From Pseudomonas citrullilanati (lineage in GTDB: Bacteria; Pseudomonadota; Gammaproteobacteria; Pseudomonadales; Pseudomonadaceae): DNA of 64,000 nucleotides. The DNA is taken from assembly GCF_030580855.1 (NCBI RefSeq), contig NZ_JAUQOP010000021.1:1-64000 (forward strand). The letters are read 5' to 3'. The notes under the pieces are model-generated. The model did no database searches and was not told the DNA's origin. It saw only the letters and a program-made list of their open reading frames with translations. The position numbers and the translations under genes are program-made. Below, piece by piece: positions 22,446 to 31,781 of this stretch. Position 1 is the stretch's first letter. Each line of letters starts with the position of its first letter.

Positions 22446-24670
22446 CGCTTGAACAGCTCCTTGAGCGCATTTTTCAATTCAGGGCTGACCTTGTCGCCCA
22501 GCTTTTCGTCGATCTTGTCTTCGAGGCGGTCGCCGGCCAGTTTCGCTGCGACCTTGCCCATCCCTTCGTTGTCCAGTCGGCAGGCCTTCGCGCCCAACTC
22601 CAGCGGGCCACGGCAGCGCAACGGCCATTCGATGTCGACGTAGCGCTCGTTCACCTGGCAGGCCGGGTCGGGCATGTCGCTCTTGTCGCCTTCGACGATG
22701 ATCCCGACGTGGTAGTCCATGCCCAGCACCCGCAGGTCGATATCGCCGTTGCCGTTGACCGTCATGCCGGGGATGCGCACCTTCAGGTCCGGGTTGCTGG
22801 CCACGCCGTTATGGAAGGTCAGGTTGCCGTTGAGCTGCTGGAACGGCGTGTCCTTGCCCCGGGGCTCGCCGCTGAGGGTCTTGCGGTTGAGGGTGGCGAT
22901 GCCTTTGCACAGTTGCTGTTCGAGGTTGGCATTGAGCAGCACGCCGTCGTTGATGACGAACCCGGCGTTGCCGTTGAGGCTGTCGATCAGGGCTTTCTGG
23001 CTGTTGCCGCTGGCGGTCACTGCGCTGTTGAGCGTGACCAGGCCCTTGACCGGCGGATTCTTGCCCTGGCTTTCGATGATCTTCTCGGCCGGCACCCGGT
23101 TGATGCGGGTTTGCAGGCTCAACTGCGGTGTTGGCTGGCGCACGTCCAGGGTGCCGTTGGCCTCGAAGTTGCCGTTGTACAGATCGCCGCGCAGGTTCTC
23201 CAGGGTCAGCAGCCCACCCAGGCCCGTGGCCTTGAGCGCGGCATTCTGGATCGGCAGCTTGTCGAGGGTCAGTTGGCCGAAGGTCAGGTCGGCGTCAAGG
23301 TCCAGCTTGCCCAGGCGTTCCACGGGAAACAGCCGGTCGTTGCTCCAGGCGCCCTGGGTCGGCGCGCTGGGCAGCGGGGTGGTGCCGGCGCCTGCCATGG
23401 CGCTGGCTTCGGTACTGCTGACCTCGGCCTCGCGGGCCGCCTTGGAACTGTCGGCCTCGGCGGATTTTGGCGGCAGGTAGCGGTCGACGTCGAATGTGTC
23501 GGCCTTGAGCTGCGCCCGCAGGGACTGCTTGGCGAAATCCTCCACGGCAATGCGCCCGCTGAAGCTGCTGTCATCGACCTTCAGGTTGATGTTGTTGAAC
23601 TCGACACTGGTCGGCGTGCCGGCGATGCGGCTGACCAGCTCGACCTTGCCCAGGCTGCCTTCGGCCATGGCCGGCAGTTTCTGGCCGATGCTGTCGACGA
23701 AGTTCGCCAGGTCGAACTGGGCGATGGACAGGGCGCCATTGAGTTGCGGGGTCTTGTCGAGGTCATTCACCTTCAATTCGCCCAGGGCGCGCAGTTGGTT
23801 GAGCGACAGCTTGATGCCCGTCCATTCGGCGACGTTGGCGGCCTTGTCGAGGAACAGTTGGCCCTGGGCGGCGAAATTCAGGGTCTTGCCCTGCAACGGG
23901 TCGCCCGTGACTTCGCCGGACAGTTTCAGGTCTTCGAACTTGTAGCGTCGCAGGGCGCGTTCGAAACGCAGTTCGCCGGTGACTTCGGTGCGCACGCGCA
24001 CGGCCGGCTGGTTACTGGACAGGAAGGCCGTGAGGGTGACCGGGATGTTGGTGGAGTCATGGACCGCGCCGGTGCTCAGCTGGATGCTCTCGGCGGTGAA
24101 TTGCTTGCCGGTCTGTTCGTCGGTGTATTCGACCCGGGCGTTGTTCACCGTCAGGCTGTCAATGTCCAGGCGGGTCGGCTGGGCCGGTTTGTCCGGCGTC
24201 GAGCTGGCCGATGGCGACGGCTGTTCAGTCGGTGCCGGTGTCGGTGCGCTCGCCGTGGTCGTGGCGGGCACCTTGCCGATGTCTTCCCAGTTGCCGTGGT
24301 CGTTCTTGTCGCGGTTGAGGCGCAGGTTCAGGCCTTCGACCCGCACATCGCTCATCTGCACTTCGCGGCGCAGCAGCGGCAGGACCCGCACCGACAGGCC
24401 CAGCATCTGCAGGTCGGCGAACGGTTGCTTCGGGTTGGCCAGGGTCGCCACGCTGGCTTCGTGCAATTCCAGACCCAGCCATGGAAACAGGCTCCAGCCG
24501 ATGTCGCCATTGAGGGTCAGCTCAATGTGGGCTTTGTCGCGGGCTATCTGGCGGATTTCTTCCTTGTAGTCGTTGGGATCGAAGAGGTGGGTCAGGGCGA
24601 AGCCCAGGGCCACAATGATCAGCAACAGCCCGAGAAGTACCAGACCCAGGATTTTGCCGAACGCTTTCAT
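22442..24670 (-). CDS. asmA: AsmA-family outer-membrane biogenesis protein
   Basis: Encodes 742 aa. An N-terminal signal anchor (ILGLVLLGLLLIIVALGFALTHLF) is followed by FDPNDYKEEI and a long beta-rich repeat region typical of AsmA/TamB-like lipid-transport bridges. A low-complexity Pro/Ala/Thr linker lies around residues 140-165 and a second Ala/Ser-rich stretch near 400-430. The conserved C-terminal block LKVRIPGMTVNGNGDIDLRVLGMDY is present. It lies in the periplasm anchored to the inner membrane and affects outer-membrane lipid homeostasis. It heads the operon with mutY and yggX. Confidence 0.92.
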   Translation of the reverse strand: MKAFGKILGLVLLGLLLIIVALGFALTHLFDPNDYKEEIRQIARDKAHIELTLNGDIGWSLFPWLGLELHEASVATLANPKQPFADLQMLGLSVRVLPLLRREVQMSDVRVEGLNLRLNRDKNDHGNWEDIGKVPATTTASAPTPAPTEQPSPSASSTPDKPAQPTRLDIDSLTVNNARVEYTDEQTGKQFTAESIQLSTGAVHDSTNIPVTLTAFLSSNQPAVRVRTEVTGELRFERALRRYKFEDLKLSGEVTGDPLQGKTLNFAAQGQLFLDKAANVAEWTGIKLSLNQLRALGELKVNDLDKTPQLNGALSIAQFDLANFVDSIGQKLPAMAEGSLGKVELVSRIAGTPTSVEFNNINLKVDDSSFSGRIAVEDFAKQSLRAQLKADTFDVDRYLPPKSAEADSSKAAREAEVSSTEASAMAGAGTTPLPSAPTQGAWSNDRLFPVERLGKLDLDADLTFGQLTLDKLPIQNAALKATGLGGLLTLENLRGDLYNGNFEANGTLDVRQPTPQLSLQTRINRVPAEKIIESQGKNPPVKGLVTLNSAVTASGNSQKALIDSLNGNAGFVINDGVLLNANLEQQLCKGIATLNRKTLSGEPRGKDTPFQQLNGNLTFHNGVASNPDLKVRIPGMTVNGNGDIDLRVLGMDYHVGIIVEGDKSDMPDPACQVNERYVDIEWPLRCRGPLELGAKACRLDNEGMGKVAAKLAGDRLEDKIDEKLGDKVSPELKNALKELFKR

Positions 24671-25042
24671 GGGCGAATCCTTATAGGTTGAGTTCGAAAT
24701 TCAGCCTGGGAGTATAACGCCGTGAATGGCGGGTGCGTTGGCCGATCGTGGGCGACCCCCTGGCCCGTCGGCCATTGCAGGCTGGCCAGGTGAAAAATAA
24801 ATGATTAGCACCCTACAGAAACCCGGCATCGGCGCGATAAGACAAATGACGTGAAAAAGGTGATGTCACTTTGGTTTTTCTGTCACCAGCAAGTGGTAAC
24901 CTTTCGTCCGTTCGCCGTCCTTCTGCGGCTTGATGTCGCACTACTATGGAGCTTCACCGGAAAATACAGCCATGCCTGCGTGCAATGAAGGCTGAGGGTG
25001 ATGCGTGGCTGGTGAACCATTCTAATAATTGGGGGATACACA
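24671..25042. other. Divergent intergenic region between asmA and the MFS gene
   Basis: About 370 bases holding both promoters. An inverted repeat GGTGATGTCAC...GTCACC occurs near 24860-24889. No confident -35/-10 or sigma-54 site was fixed by eye, and no small gene was seen. Confidence 0.4.
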
Positions 25043-26704
25043 ATGAGCACGAGCATCACGGCCGGCGGCGTTGCCGACCAGCCTGCGTTCCTCTCCAAGG
25101 AACGCATCATCGCCAAGCCCGGTTTCAACCGTTGGCTGGTTCCACCGGCCGCGCTGGCCATCCACCTGTGCATCGGCATGGCCTATGGCTTCTCGGTGTT
25201 CTGGTTGCCACTGTCCAAGGCCTTGGGCGTGACCAAGCCGGTAGCCTGCGCGCCGGACATGAGCTTCATCTCGCAAGTCTTCTCGTCCCAGTGTGACTGG
25301 CCGATCTCGATGCTCGGCTGGATCTACACCCTGTTCTTCATCTTCCTGGGTTGCTCGGCAGCCATCTGGGGTGGCTGGCTGGAACACGCCGGGCCGCGCA
25401 AGGCCGGCGTCGTATCGGCATTGTGCTGGTGCGGTGGCCTGCTGATTTCCGCGCTGGGTATCTATACCCACCAGATCTGGCTGATGTGGGTCGGTTCCGG
25501 GGTGATCGGTGGCATCGGCCTGGGCCTGGGCTACATTTCCCCGGTGTCCACGCTGATCAAGTGGTTCCCGGACAAGCGCGGCATGGCGACCGGCATGGCG
25601 ATCATGGGCTTTGGTGGCGGCGCGATGGTAGGTGCCCCGCTGGCCGCGGCGCTGATGAACCATTTCGCTTCGCCAACCGACGTGGGTGTCTGGCAGAGCT
25701 TCCTGGTCATGGCGGCGATCTACTTCGTGTTCATGATCGGTGGCGCCCTGTCGTACCGCGTTCCGCCGACCGGCTGGAAGCCTGAAGGCTGGACCCCGGC
25801 GCCGAAGAAAGCCGCGAATGCGATGATCACCCACCGCCACGTTCACGTGAACGTCGCCTGGAAAACCCCTCAGTTCCGCCTGGTGTGGCTGGTGCTGTGC
25901 CTGAACGTATCCGCCGGTATCGGCATCCTGGGCATGGCGTCGCCACTGTTGCAGGAAGTGTTCGGTGGCAAGCTGCTGGGCAATGACCTGCCGTTTGGCC
26001 AACTGGACGCTGCGCAACTGGGCCAGATCGCAGCCATCGCTGCCGGCTTCACGGGCCTGTTGAGCCTGTTCAACATCGGCGGCCGGTTCTTCTGGGCGTC
26101 CTTCTCGGACTACCTGGGTCGCAAGAACACCTATTTCGTGTTCTTCGCCCTGGGCGTTGCCCTGTATGCGCTGATCCCGAACCTCGGTCACCTGGGCAGC
26201 GTCGCGCTGTTCGTGGCGGCGTTCTGCATCATCCTGTCGATGTACGGCGGTGGTTTCGCCACCGTGCCGGCCTACCTGGCGGACCTGTTCGGTACGCAAA
26301 TGGTCGGCGCGATCCATGGTCGCCTGTTGACCGCCTGGGCCGCGGCTGGCGTGCTGGGCCCGGTACTGGTGAACTACCTGCGTGAATATCAACTGAGCAT
26401 CGGCGTCGAACGCGCCGCGGCCTACGACATCACCTTGTACATCCTCGCCGGCCTGCTGGTACTGGGCTTCCTGTGCAACCTGATGGTCCGCCCAGTCGCC
26501 GACAAGTACTTCATGACCGACGCCGAACTGGCCGCCGAGCAGGCGCTGGGCCATGACAAGGGTGCCGACAGCACCACCTCGCTGGAATGGAAAGCCGCAC
26601 CGGGCACCAAGCTCCTGGCGATCGCCGCCTGGCTGGTGGTGGGCATTCCGCTGGCGTGGGGCGTGTGGGTGACCCTGCAGAAGACAGCAGTATTGTTCCA
26701 CTAA
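25043..26704 (+). CDS. MFS transporter of the OFA (oxalate/formate antiporter-like) family
   Basis: Encodes 553 aa with 12 predicted membrane segments. The N-terminal half has IHLCIGMAYGFSVFWLPLSKALG, the loop motif GWLEHAGPRKAGVV and the family stretch GIGLGLGYISPVSTLIKWFPDKRGMATGMAIMGFGGGA, characteristic of OFA-family carriers. The second half has GRFFWASFSDYLGRKNTYFVFF. An insert of about 50 residues with paired cysteines (VACAPDMSF...SSQCDWP) sits between the first two segments. A C-terminal extra hydrophobic segment (LLAIAAWLVVGIPLAWGVWV) suggests a 13th helix. The substrate, probably a small carboxylate, is inferred from the family. Confidence 0.85.
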   Translation: MSTSITAGGVADQPAFLSKERIIAKPGFNRWLVPPAALAIHLCIGMAYGFSVFWLPLSKALGVTKPVACAPDMSFISQVFSSQCDWPISMLGWIYTLFFIFLGCSAAIWGGWLEHAGPRKAGVVSALCWCGGLLISALGIYTHQIWLMWVGSGVIGGIGLGLGYISPVSTLIKWFPDKRGMATGMAIMGFGGGAMVGAPLAAALMNHFASPTDVGVWQSFLVMAAIYFVFMIGGALSYRVPPTGWKPEGWTPAPKKAANAMITHRHVHVNVAWKTPQFRLVWLVLCLNVSAGIGILGMASPLLQEVFGGKLLGNDLPFGQLDAAQLGQIAAIAAGFTGLLSLFNIGGRFFWASFSDYLGRKNTYFVFFALGVALYALIPNLGHLGSVALFVAAFCIILSMYGGGFATVPAYLADLFGTQMVGAIHGRLLTAWAAAGVLGPVLVNYLREYQLSIGVERAAAYDITLYILAGLLVLGFLCNLMVRPVADKYFMTDAELAAEQALGHDKGADSTTSLEWKAAPGTKLLAIAAWLVVGIPLAWGVWVTLQKTAVLFH

Positions 26705-26740
26705 GCCGTTTGCCCGAGCCGCCAAGGCAAGGGCAAATCC

Positions 26741-26830
26741 TGTGGGAGCGGGCTTGCTCGCGAAAGCGGTGTGTCAGTTCACGATGATGTTGACTGATAC
26801 GCCGCTTTCGCGAGCAAGCCCGCTCCCACA
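26741..26830. repeat. REPIN (inverted REP pair)
   Basis: TGTGGGAGCGGGCTTGCTCG at the left and its inverse at the right, with a further 8-9 matching bases (CGAAAGCGG / CCGCTTTCG) inside each arm and a short loop. It may also serve as a terminator-like structure after the MFS gene. Confidence 0.9.
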
Positions 26831-26920
26831 TTTTATTCGGGGTGATGGAAAATTGCTTGTATGGACATGTCTAGCCCCGACAGGGCAGGCAGCAACCCGT
26901 CAGCGATATCACCTCTCGTG

Positions 26921-26949
26921 TTTCTGTTTGCCGCTCGCGCCCCTATAAT
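26921..26949 (+). promoter_or_regulatory. Candidate promoter of hisB operon
   Basis: A perfect -10 TATAAT at 26944-26949 with a weak -35 (TTTCTG) 17 bases upstream, 38 bases before the hisB ATG. Confidence 0.5.
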
Positions 26950-26987
26950 GGCTGCCTTTTTCGCCCAATGATTTTGCGGAGCTGGTG

Positions 26988-27581
26988 ATGGCCGAACGTA
27001 AGGCGTCTGTCGAGCGCGACACTCTGGAAACCCAGATCAAAGCCTCGATCAACCTGGATGGCACCGGAAAGGCCCGGTTTGATATCGGCGTGCCTTTTCT
27101 TGAGCACATGCTGGACCAGATCGCCCGTCACGGGCTGATCGACCTGGACATCGTCAGCAAGGGCGACCTGCATATCGACGACCACCACACCGTCGAAGAC
27201 GTCGGTATCACCCTGGGACAGGCGTTCACCCAGGCCATCGGCGACAAGAAGGGCATCCGTCGCTACGGCCACGCCTACGTGCCGCTCGATGAAGCGTTGT
27301 CGCGGGTGGTGATCGACTTCTCCGGTCGTCCGGGCCTGCAGATGCACGTGCCGTACACCCGCGCCACCGTCGGCGGCTTCGACGTCGACCTGTTCCAGGA
27401 ATTCTTCCAGGGCTTCGTCAACCACGCCAACGTGACGTTGCACATCGACAACCTGCGCGGGCACAACACCCACCACCAGATCGAAACCGTGTTCAAGGCT
27501 TTCGGCCGCGCGCTGCGCATGGCCGTGGAACTCGATGACCGCATGGCCGGGCAGATGCCCTCGACCAAGGGCGTCCTGTAA
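26988..27581 (+). CDS. hisB: Imidazoleglycerol-phosphate dehydratase
   Basis: Encodes 197 aa, the monofunctional form. Metal-binding motifs DDHHTVED (about 65-72) and GHNTHHQIE (about 158-166) are intact, and [13 protein letters not shown] precedes them. It converts IGP to imidazole-acetol phosphate in histidine synthesis. I chose ATG 26988 over GTG 26985 because GGAG lies at good spacing and the length matches the family. The stop TAATG overlaps the hisH start. Confidence 0.97.
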   Translation: MAERKASVERDTLETQIKASINLDGTGKARFDIGVPFLEHMLDQIARHGLIDLDIVSKGDLHIDDHHTVEDVGITLGQAFTQAIGDKKGIRRYGHAYVPLDEALSRVVIDFSGRPGLQMHVPYTRATVGGFDVDLFQEFFQGFVNHANVTLHIDNLRGHNTHHQIETVFKAFGRALRMAVELDDRMAGQMPSTKGVL

Positions 27582-28219
27582 TGCAGACGGTCGCGGTTAT
27601 CGACTACGGCATGGGCAACCTGCACTCGGTGGCCAAGGCCCTCGAACACGTAGGTGCCGGCAAGGTGCTGATCACCAGTGATGCCGACGTGATTCGCGAA
27701 GCCGACCGGGTGGTCTTTCCCGGCGTGGGCGCGATTCGCGACTGCATGGCCGAGATTCGTCGCCTGGGCTTCGACTCGCTGGTACAGGAAGTCAGCCAGG
27801 ACCGTCCATTCCTGGGCATTTGCGTGGGCATGCAGGCCTTGCTCGAACGCAGCGAAGAAAACGATGGCGTCGATTGCATCGGCATGTTTCCAGGCCAGGT
27901 GAAGTTCTTCGGCAAGGACCTGCATGAAGACGGCGAGCACCTGAAGGTGCCGCACATGGGCTGGAACGAGGTGAAGCAGACGGTGGACCACCCGCTGTGG
28001 CACGGCATCCCGGACCTGGCGCGCTTTTATTTCGTGCACAGCTATTACATTGCCGCCGGCAACGCCCGGCAGGTGGTGGGCAGCGGTCACTATGGCGTCG
28101 ATTTCGCCGCTGCCCTGGCCGACGGCTCGCGCTTCGCCGTGCAGTTCCACCCGGAGAAGAGCCATACCCATGGCCTGCAGTTGCTGCAGAATTTCGCGGC
28201 GTGGGACGGTCGCTGGTAA
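27581..28219 (+). CDS. hisH: Imidazole glycerol phosphate synthase, glutamine amidotransferase subunit
   Basis: Encodes 212 aa. The class-I amidotransferase triad is Cys81 in LGICVGMQ, with His and Glu in the FHPEKS block near the C-terminus. It supplies ammonia to HisF. It overlaps the stop of hisB and its own stop overlaps the start of the next gene by one base (TAATG). Confidence 0.97.
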   Translation: MQTVAVIDYGMGNLHSVAKALEHVGAGKVLITSDADVIREADRVVFPGVGAIRDCMAEIRRLGFDSLVQEVSQDRPFLGICVGMQALLERSEENDGVDCIGMFPGQVKFFGKDLHEDGEHLKVPHMGWNEVKQTVDHPLWHGIPDLARFYFVHSYYIAAGNARQVVGSGHYGVDFAAALADGSRFAVQFHPEKSHTHGLQLLQNFAAWDGRW

Positions 28220-28473
28220 TGGCCCGCAAGAAACCGCCGATCCTCACCCTCACGCCCGAGCAGGAGAGTGAAGCGAACCGCAAGATCCAGCGGTTCATGG
28301 AGGCGCGTTTCGAACTGGACCTGGGTTCGTTCGAAGCGGCGGAAATTCTTGACCTGTTTACCCGCGAAATTGCTCCGCACTATTACAACAGGGCGATTTT
28401 CGATGTGCAGGCGCACCTTAAAGAAAGGTTCGAAAGCATCGAAAGCGACTTGTGGGCGCTCGAGAAAAACTGA
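28219..28473 (+). CDS. DUF2164 family small protein within the his operon
   Basis: Encodes 84 aa starting [31 protein letters not shown], with LGSFEAAEILDLFTREIAPHYYNRAIFDVQAHLKERFESIESDLWALEK, the DUF2164 pattern. It is a soluble helical protein of unknown function. It is translationally coupled to hisH by TAATG, and hisA follows 42 bases later. Conserved location inside histidine genes suggests co-regulation rather than a known enzymatic step. Confidence 0.85.
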   Translation: MARKKPPILTLTPEQESEANRKIQRFMEARFELDLGSFEAAEILDLFTREIAPHYYNRAIFDVQAHLKERFESIESDLWALEKN

Positions 28474-28515
28474 TTTTCGAGCCAAGCTGAATATTCGTAT
28501 TTGAAGGTTTGCCAG

Positions 28516-29253
28516 ATGCTGATTATCCCCGCTATCGATCTCAAGGACGGCGCTTGCGTCCGTCTGCGCCAGGGCCGCATGGAAAACTCCACGGTGTTTT
28601 CCGATGACCCGGTGAGCATGGCCGCCAAGTGGGTGGAGGGCGGCTGCCGTCGCCTGCATCTGGTCGACCTCAACGGCGCCTTCGAAGGCCAGCCGGTCAA
28701 TGGCGAAGTGGTCACGGCCATTGCCAAGCGCTACCCGACCCTGCCGATCCAGATCGGCGGCGGCATCCGCTCGCTGGAAACCATCGAGCACTACGTCAAG
28801 GCGGGCGTGAGCTACGTGATCATCGGCACCAAGGCGGTGAAAGAGCCTGAGTTCGTCGCGCAAGCCTGCCGCGCCTTCCCGGGCAAGGTCATTGTGGGGC
28901 TGGACGCGAAGGACGGCTTCGTCGCCACCGACGGTTGGGCCGAAGTCAGCAGCGTCCAGGTGATCGACCTGGCCAAGCGTTTCGAAGCCGACGGTGTGTC
29001 GGCCATCGTCTACACCGACATCGCCAAGGACGGCATGATGCAGGGCTGCAATGTCCCGTTCACCGCCGCCCTGGCCGCCGCCACGAAGATTCCGGTGATC
29101 GCTTCCGGTGGCATCCATAACCTGGGTGACATCAAGGCGCTGCTCGACGCGAAGGCGCCGGGCATCATCGGCGCGATCACCGGTCGCGCGATCTACGAAG
29201 GCACCCTGGACGTCGCCGAGGCCCAGGCCTTCTGCGATTCCTATAAAGGCTGA
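28516..29253 (+). CDS. hisA: ProFAR isomerase
   Basis: Encodes 245 aa. It is a (beta/alpha)8 barrel. Catalytic Asp8 is in [10 protein letters not shown] and the second Asp in [12 protein letters not shown] (about 130). Phosphate-binding loops are IQIGGGIRS and VIASGGIHN. It isomerises ProFAR to PRFAR. I chose ATG 28516 with GAAGG upstream. It is followed after nine bases by hisF. Confidence 0.97.
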   Translation: MLIIPAIDLKDGACVRLRQGRMENSTVFSDDPVSMAAKWVEGGCRRLHLVDLNGAFEGQPVNGEVVTAIAKRYPTLPIQIGGGIRSLETIEHYVKAGVSYVIIGTKAVKEPEFVAQACRAFPGKVIVGLDAKDGFVATDGWAEVSSVQVIDLAKRFEADGVSAIVYTDIAKDGMMQGCNVPFTAALAAATKIPVIASGGIHNLGDIKALLDAKAPGIIGAITGRAIYEGTLDVAEAQAFCDSYKG

Positions 29254-29262
29254 GGACTCCCC

Positions 29263-30033
29263 ATGGCGCTGGCCAAACGCATCATCCCTTGCCTGGACGT
29301 GGACAACGGCCGGGTGGTCAAGGGCGTCAAGTTCGAGAACATCCGTGACGCCGGCGACCCGGTGGAAATCGCCCGTCGCTACGACGAACAGGGCGCGGAC
29401 GAGATTACCTTCCTCGACATCACGGCCAGCGTCGACGGCCGCGATACCACGCTGCACACCGTCGAGCGCATGGCCAGCCAGGTGTTCATCCCGCTGACCG
29501 TGGGCGGTGGCGTGCGCACCGTGCAGGACATCCGCAACCTGCTCAATGCCGGGGCGGACAAGGTCTCGATCAACACGGCGGCGGTGTTCAACCCCGAATT
29601 CGTCGGTGAAGCGGCCCAGCACTTCGGCTCGCAATGCATCGTCGTCGCCATCGACGCGAAGAAAGTCTCCGGCCCGGGCGAAACCCCGCGCTGGGAAATC
29701 TTCACCCACGGTGGGCGCAAACCCACCGGTCTCGACGCCGTTGAATGGGCGAAGAAGATGGAAGGCCTGGGCGCCGGCGAGATCCTGTTGACCAGCATGG
29801 ACCAGGACGGCATGAAGAATGGCTTCGACCTGGGGGTGACCCGTGCCATCAGCGATGCCCTGGGCATCCCGGTGATCGCCTCCGGCGGCGTCGGCAACCT
29901 GCAGCACCTGGCCGACGGCATCCTGGAAGGCCATGCCAGCGCGGTGCTGGCGGCGAGCATCTTCCACTTTGGCGAATACACGGTGCCGGAAGCCAAGGCC
30001 TACATGGCCCAGCGCGGTATCTGCATTCGCTGA
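29263..30033 (+). CDS. hisF: Imidazole glycerol phosphate synthase, cyclase subunit
   Basis: Encodes 256 aa. Catalytic Asp12 is in [19 protein letters not shown] and Asp about 131 in [15 protein letters not shown]. Phosphate loops are TVGGGVRT and IASGGVGN. It couples to HisH to form IGP and AICAR. It is the last his gene here. Confidence 0.97.
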   Translation: MALAKRIIPCLDVDNGRVVKGVKFENIRDAGDPVEIARRYDEQGADEITFLDITASVDGRDTTLHTVERMASQVFIPLTVGGGVRTVQDIRNLLNAGADKVSINTAAVFNPEFVGEAAQHFGSQCIVVAIDAKKVSGPGETPRWEIFTHGGRKPTGLDAVEWAKKMEGLGAGEILLTSMDQDGMKNGFDLGVTRAISDALGIPVIASGGVGNLQHLADGILEGHASAVLAASIFHFGEYTVPEAKAYMAQRGICIR

Positions 30034-30096
30034 CCGCTGGACACCATGGCGGGCCCAAGGCACTCTTGGGCACACCATGGATTGCGGTAGCCCGAC

Positions 30097-30843
30097 ATGC
30101 TCAAATGCCTCGTTCTTGCCCTTGCCGGCGCCACGTTGCTACTCGCAGGCTCGGCCCGCGCCGCCGACACCTCGCTGGTGCTGCTGACGGAAAACTTCCC
30201 ACCGTACAACATGGCCAAGAACGGCAAGAACTTCGCCCAGGATGAGAACATCCAGGGCATTGCCGTGGACATCGTCCGCGAGATCTTCAAGCGCGCCGAC
30301 ATCTCCTACAGCCTGACGCTGCGTTTCCCTTGGGAGCGGATCTACAAGCTCGCCCTGGAGAACCCCGGTTATGGGGTATTCGTCATGGCGCGCCTGCCCG
30401 AGCGGGAAAAACGCTTCAAGTGGGTCGGCCCCATCGGCCCGGACGACTGGATCATGCTCGCCAAGGCAGACAGCAAGATTGCCCTCGATTCATTGGAGCA
30501 GGCGCGCAAGTACCGGATCGGAGCCTACAAGGGCGACGCCATTGCCGAAACCCTGAGCAAGCAGGGGCTGAACCCTATCGTCGTGCTGCGTGACCAGGAC
30601 AACGCGAGGAAGCTGGTCAACGGCCAGATCGACCTGTGGGCCACCGGCGACCCGGCCGGGCGCTACCTGGCCCGCCAGGAAGGGGTGAGCGACCTCAAGA
30701 CCGTCCTGCGCTTCAACAGTGCCGAGTTGTACCTGGCGTTGAACAAGGACGTGCCTGACGACGTGGTCGCCCGGCTCCAAAAGGCCCTGGATGAATTGCG
30801 CAAGGAAGGTGAAGTGGACGCGATCATGGCGCGGTATCTCTAA
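30097..30843 (+). CDS. Periplasmic solute-binding protein (family 3-like), orphan
   Basis: Encodes 248 aa. A signal peptide MLKCLVLALAGATLLLAGSARA is followed by ADTSLVLLTENFPPYNM, typical of extracellular amino-acid-type binding proteins. IAVDIVREIFKRADISYSLTLRFPWERIY and the short hinge region match the Pseudomonas family of stand-alone binding proteins found near hisF. No permease or ATPase genes adjoin, so it may feed another transporter or act as a sensor. Ligand unknown. Confidence 0.83.
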   Translation: MLKCLVLALAGATLLLAGSARAADTSLVLLTENFPPYNMAKNGKNFAQDENIQGIAVDIVREIFKRADISYSLTLRFPWERIYKLALENPGYGVFVMARLPEREKRFKWVGPIGPDDWIMLAKADSKIALDSLEQARKYRIGAYKGDAIAETLSKQGLNPIVVLRDQDNARKLVNGQIDLWATGDPAGRYLARQEGVSDLKTVLRFNSAELYLALNKDVPDDVVARLQKALDELRKEGEVDAIMARYL

Positions 30844-30866
30844 GGCAGCGCTCGCCGAGCCATCGC

Positions 30867-30966
30867 CATCGCGAGCAAGCTCGCTCCCACAAAGGATTTG
30901 TGGTGAGCGCTAATCCTGCAATCAGCCCCGATCCCTGTGGGAGCGAGCTTGCTCCGGGCGGCGATC
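30867..30966. repeat. REPIN, right arm partly degenerate
   Basis: CATCGCGAGCAAGCTCGCTC on the left. The right arm is TGTGGGAGCGAGCTTGCTCC, where the usual GCGA end is replaced by GGGCGGCGA. Confidence 0.8.
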
Positions 30967-31006
30967 CGACGATGACGGCGACTCGGTTTGAGACAGGACC
31001 CAGCCG

Positions 31007-31780
31007 CTACCGATAAACCCCGTCCTTCCCATGCCCGGCCATCGCCCGGTTGCTGCGCAGGCTGATCATCGACTTGATGTCGATCCATTCGATGCCCTGG
31101 GCCTTGAGCCGGGGCAGTTCGCGTCCGAGCACGGCCAGGGTCTGCGGGTAGGGATGGCCGATCATCACCGCCGAGCCCTGCCGTCGGGCCAGGTCGATGG
31201 CGGTCTGGAGCTGGTGGGCGATGGCGGCTTCAGTGCGTTCGTCATCGAGGAAAACGTCCCGCGACACACTGGCCAGGCCGATCTTCTGCGCCTCGGCGGC
31301 CGCGACGGTCTGGGCGCTGGTGCGGCTGTCGACGAAGAATTTATGCCGCTGCTGAAGGTTCGCCATCAACCACGCCATGGCCTGGGGTTGGGCGGTCATG
31401 CGGCTGCCCATGTGGTTGTTGATTCCGCTGGTGTAGGGCACGGCCGCGAAGGCGGCGTCGAGGCGTTTGCCGAGCTCCTCGATGGGCAAGTCCGGATGCC
31501 AGGCGAACGGCCCGGTGGCGGGGTCCATGGGCATGTGCAACATGACGACCTTGCCGGCGCGGTGGGCCTCGCGGGCGAATTCGGCGGCATGGGGGGTGTC
31601 GGGCATGATCGCGGCGGTGACCGGGCCGGGGAGGGCCAGTACCTGGCGATCCCGGGGCAGGTTCTGCCCCAGGTCGTCGATGATCAGGCTCAGGTAGGCC
31701 TTGTGCGCGGAAGGCGCGGGCGCGGCAAAGGCCGCGCTCGCCAGGCAGCACAACAGGCCGAGGATGAAGCGCCGGCCCAT
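31007..31780 (-). CDS. Divergent polysaccharide deacetylase family protein
   Basis: Encodes 257 aa. A signal peptide (MGRRFILGLLCCLASAAFA) precedes YLSLIIDDLGQNLPRDR, the modified DD motif of the divergent (DUF610/YibQ) polysaccharide deacetylases. Further conserved blocks are VMLHMPMDP, NNHMGSRMT and FVDSRTSAQT. Members are periplasmic and linked by neighbourhood to EnvC and Ctp proteases, suggesting a role in peptidoglycan turnover. It follows ctpA by one base in an operon with envC and gpmI. Confidence 0.87.
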   Translation of the reverse strand: MGRRFILGLLCCLASAAFAAPAPSAHKAYLSLIIDDLGQNLPRDRQVLALPGPVTAAIMPDTPHAAEFAREAHRAGKVVMLHMPMDPATGPFAWHPDLPIEELGKRLDAAFAAVPYTSGINNHMGSRMTAQPQAMAWLMANLQQRHKFFVDSRTSAQTVAAAEAQKIGLASVSRDVFLDDERTEAAIAHQLQTAIDLARRQGSAVMIGHPYPQTLAVLGRELPRLKAQGIEWIDIKSMISLRSNRAMAGHGKDGVYR

Positions 31781-31781
31781 C

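Noticed and set aside
22709..24691. Long open frame on the strand opposite asmA (660 codons), and similar long opposite-strand frames under gpmI, glnA, typA and glgP
   Set aside because: Typical antisense shadow frames in high-GC DNA; composition is Gly/Val/Gln-rich, no domain pattern, and the real gene on the other strand is certain.
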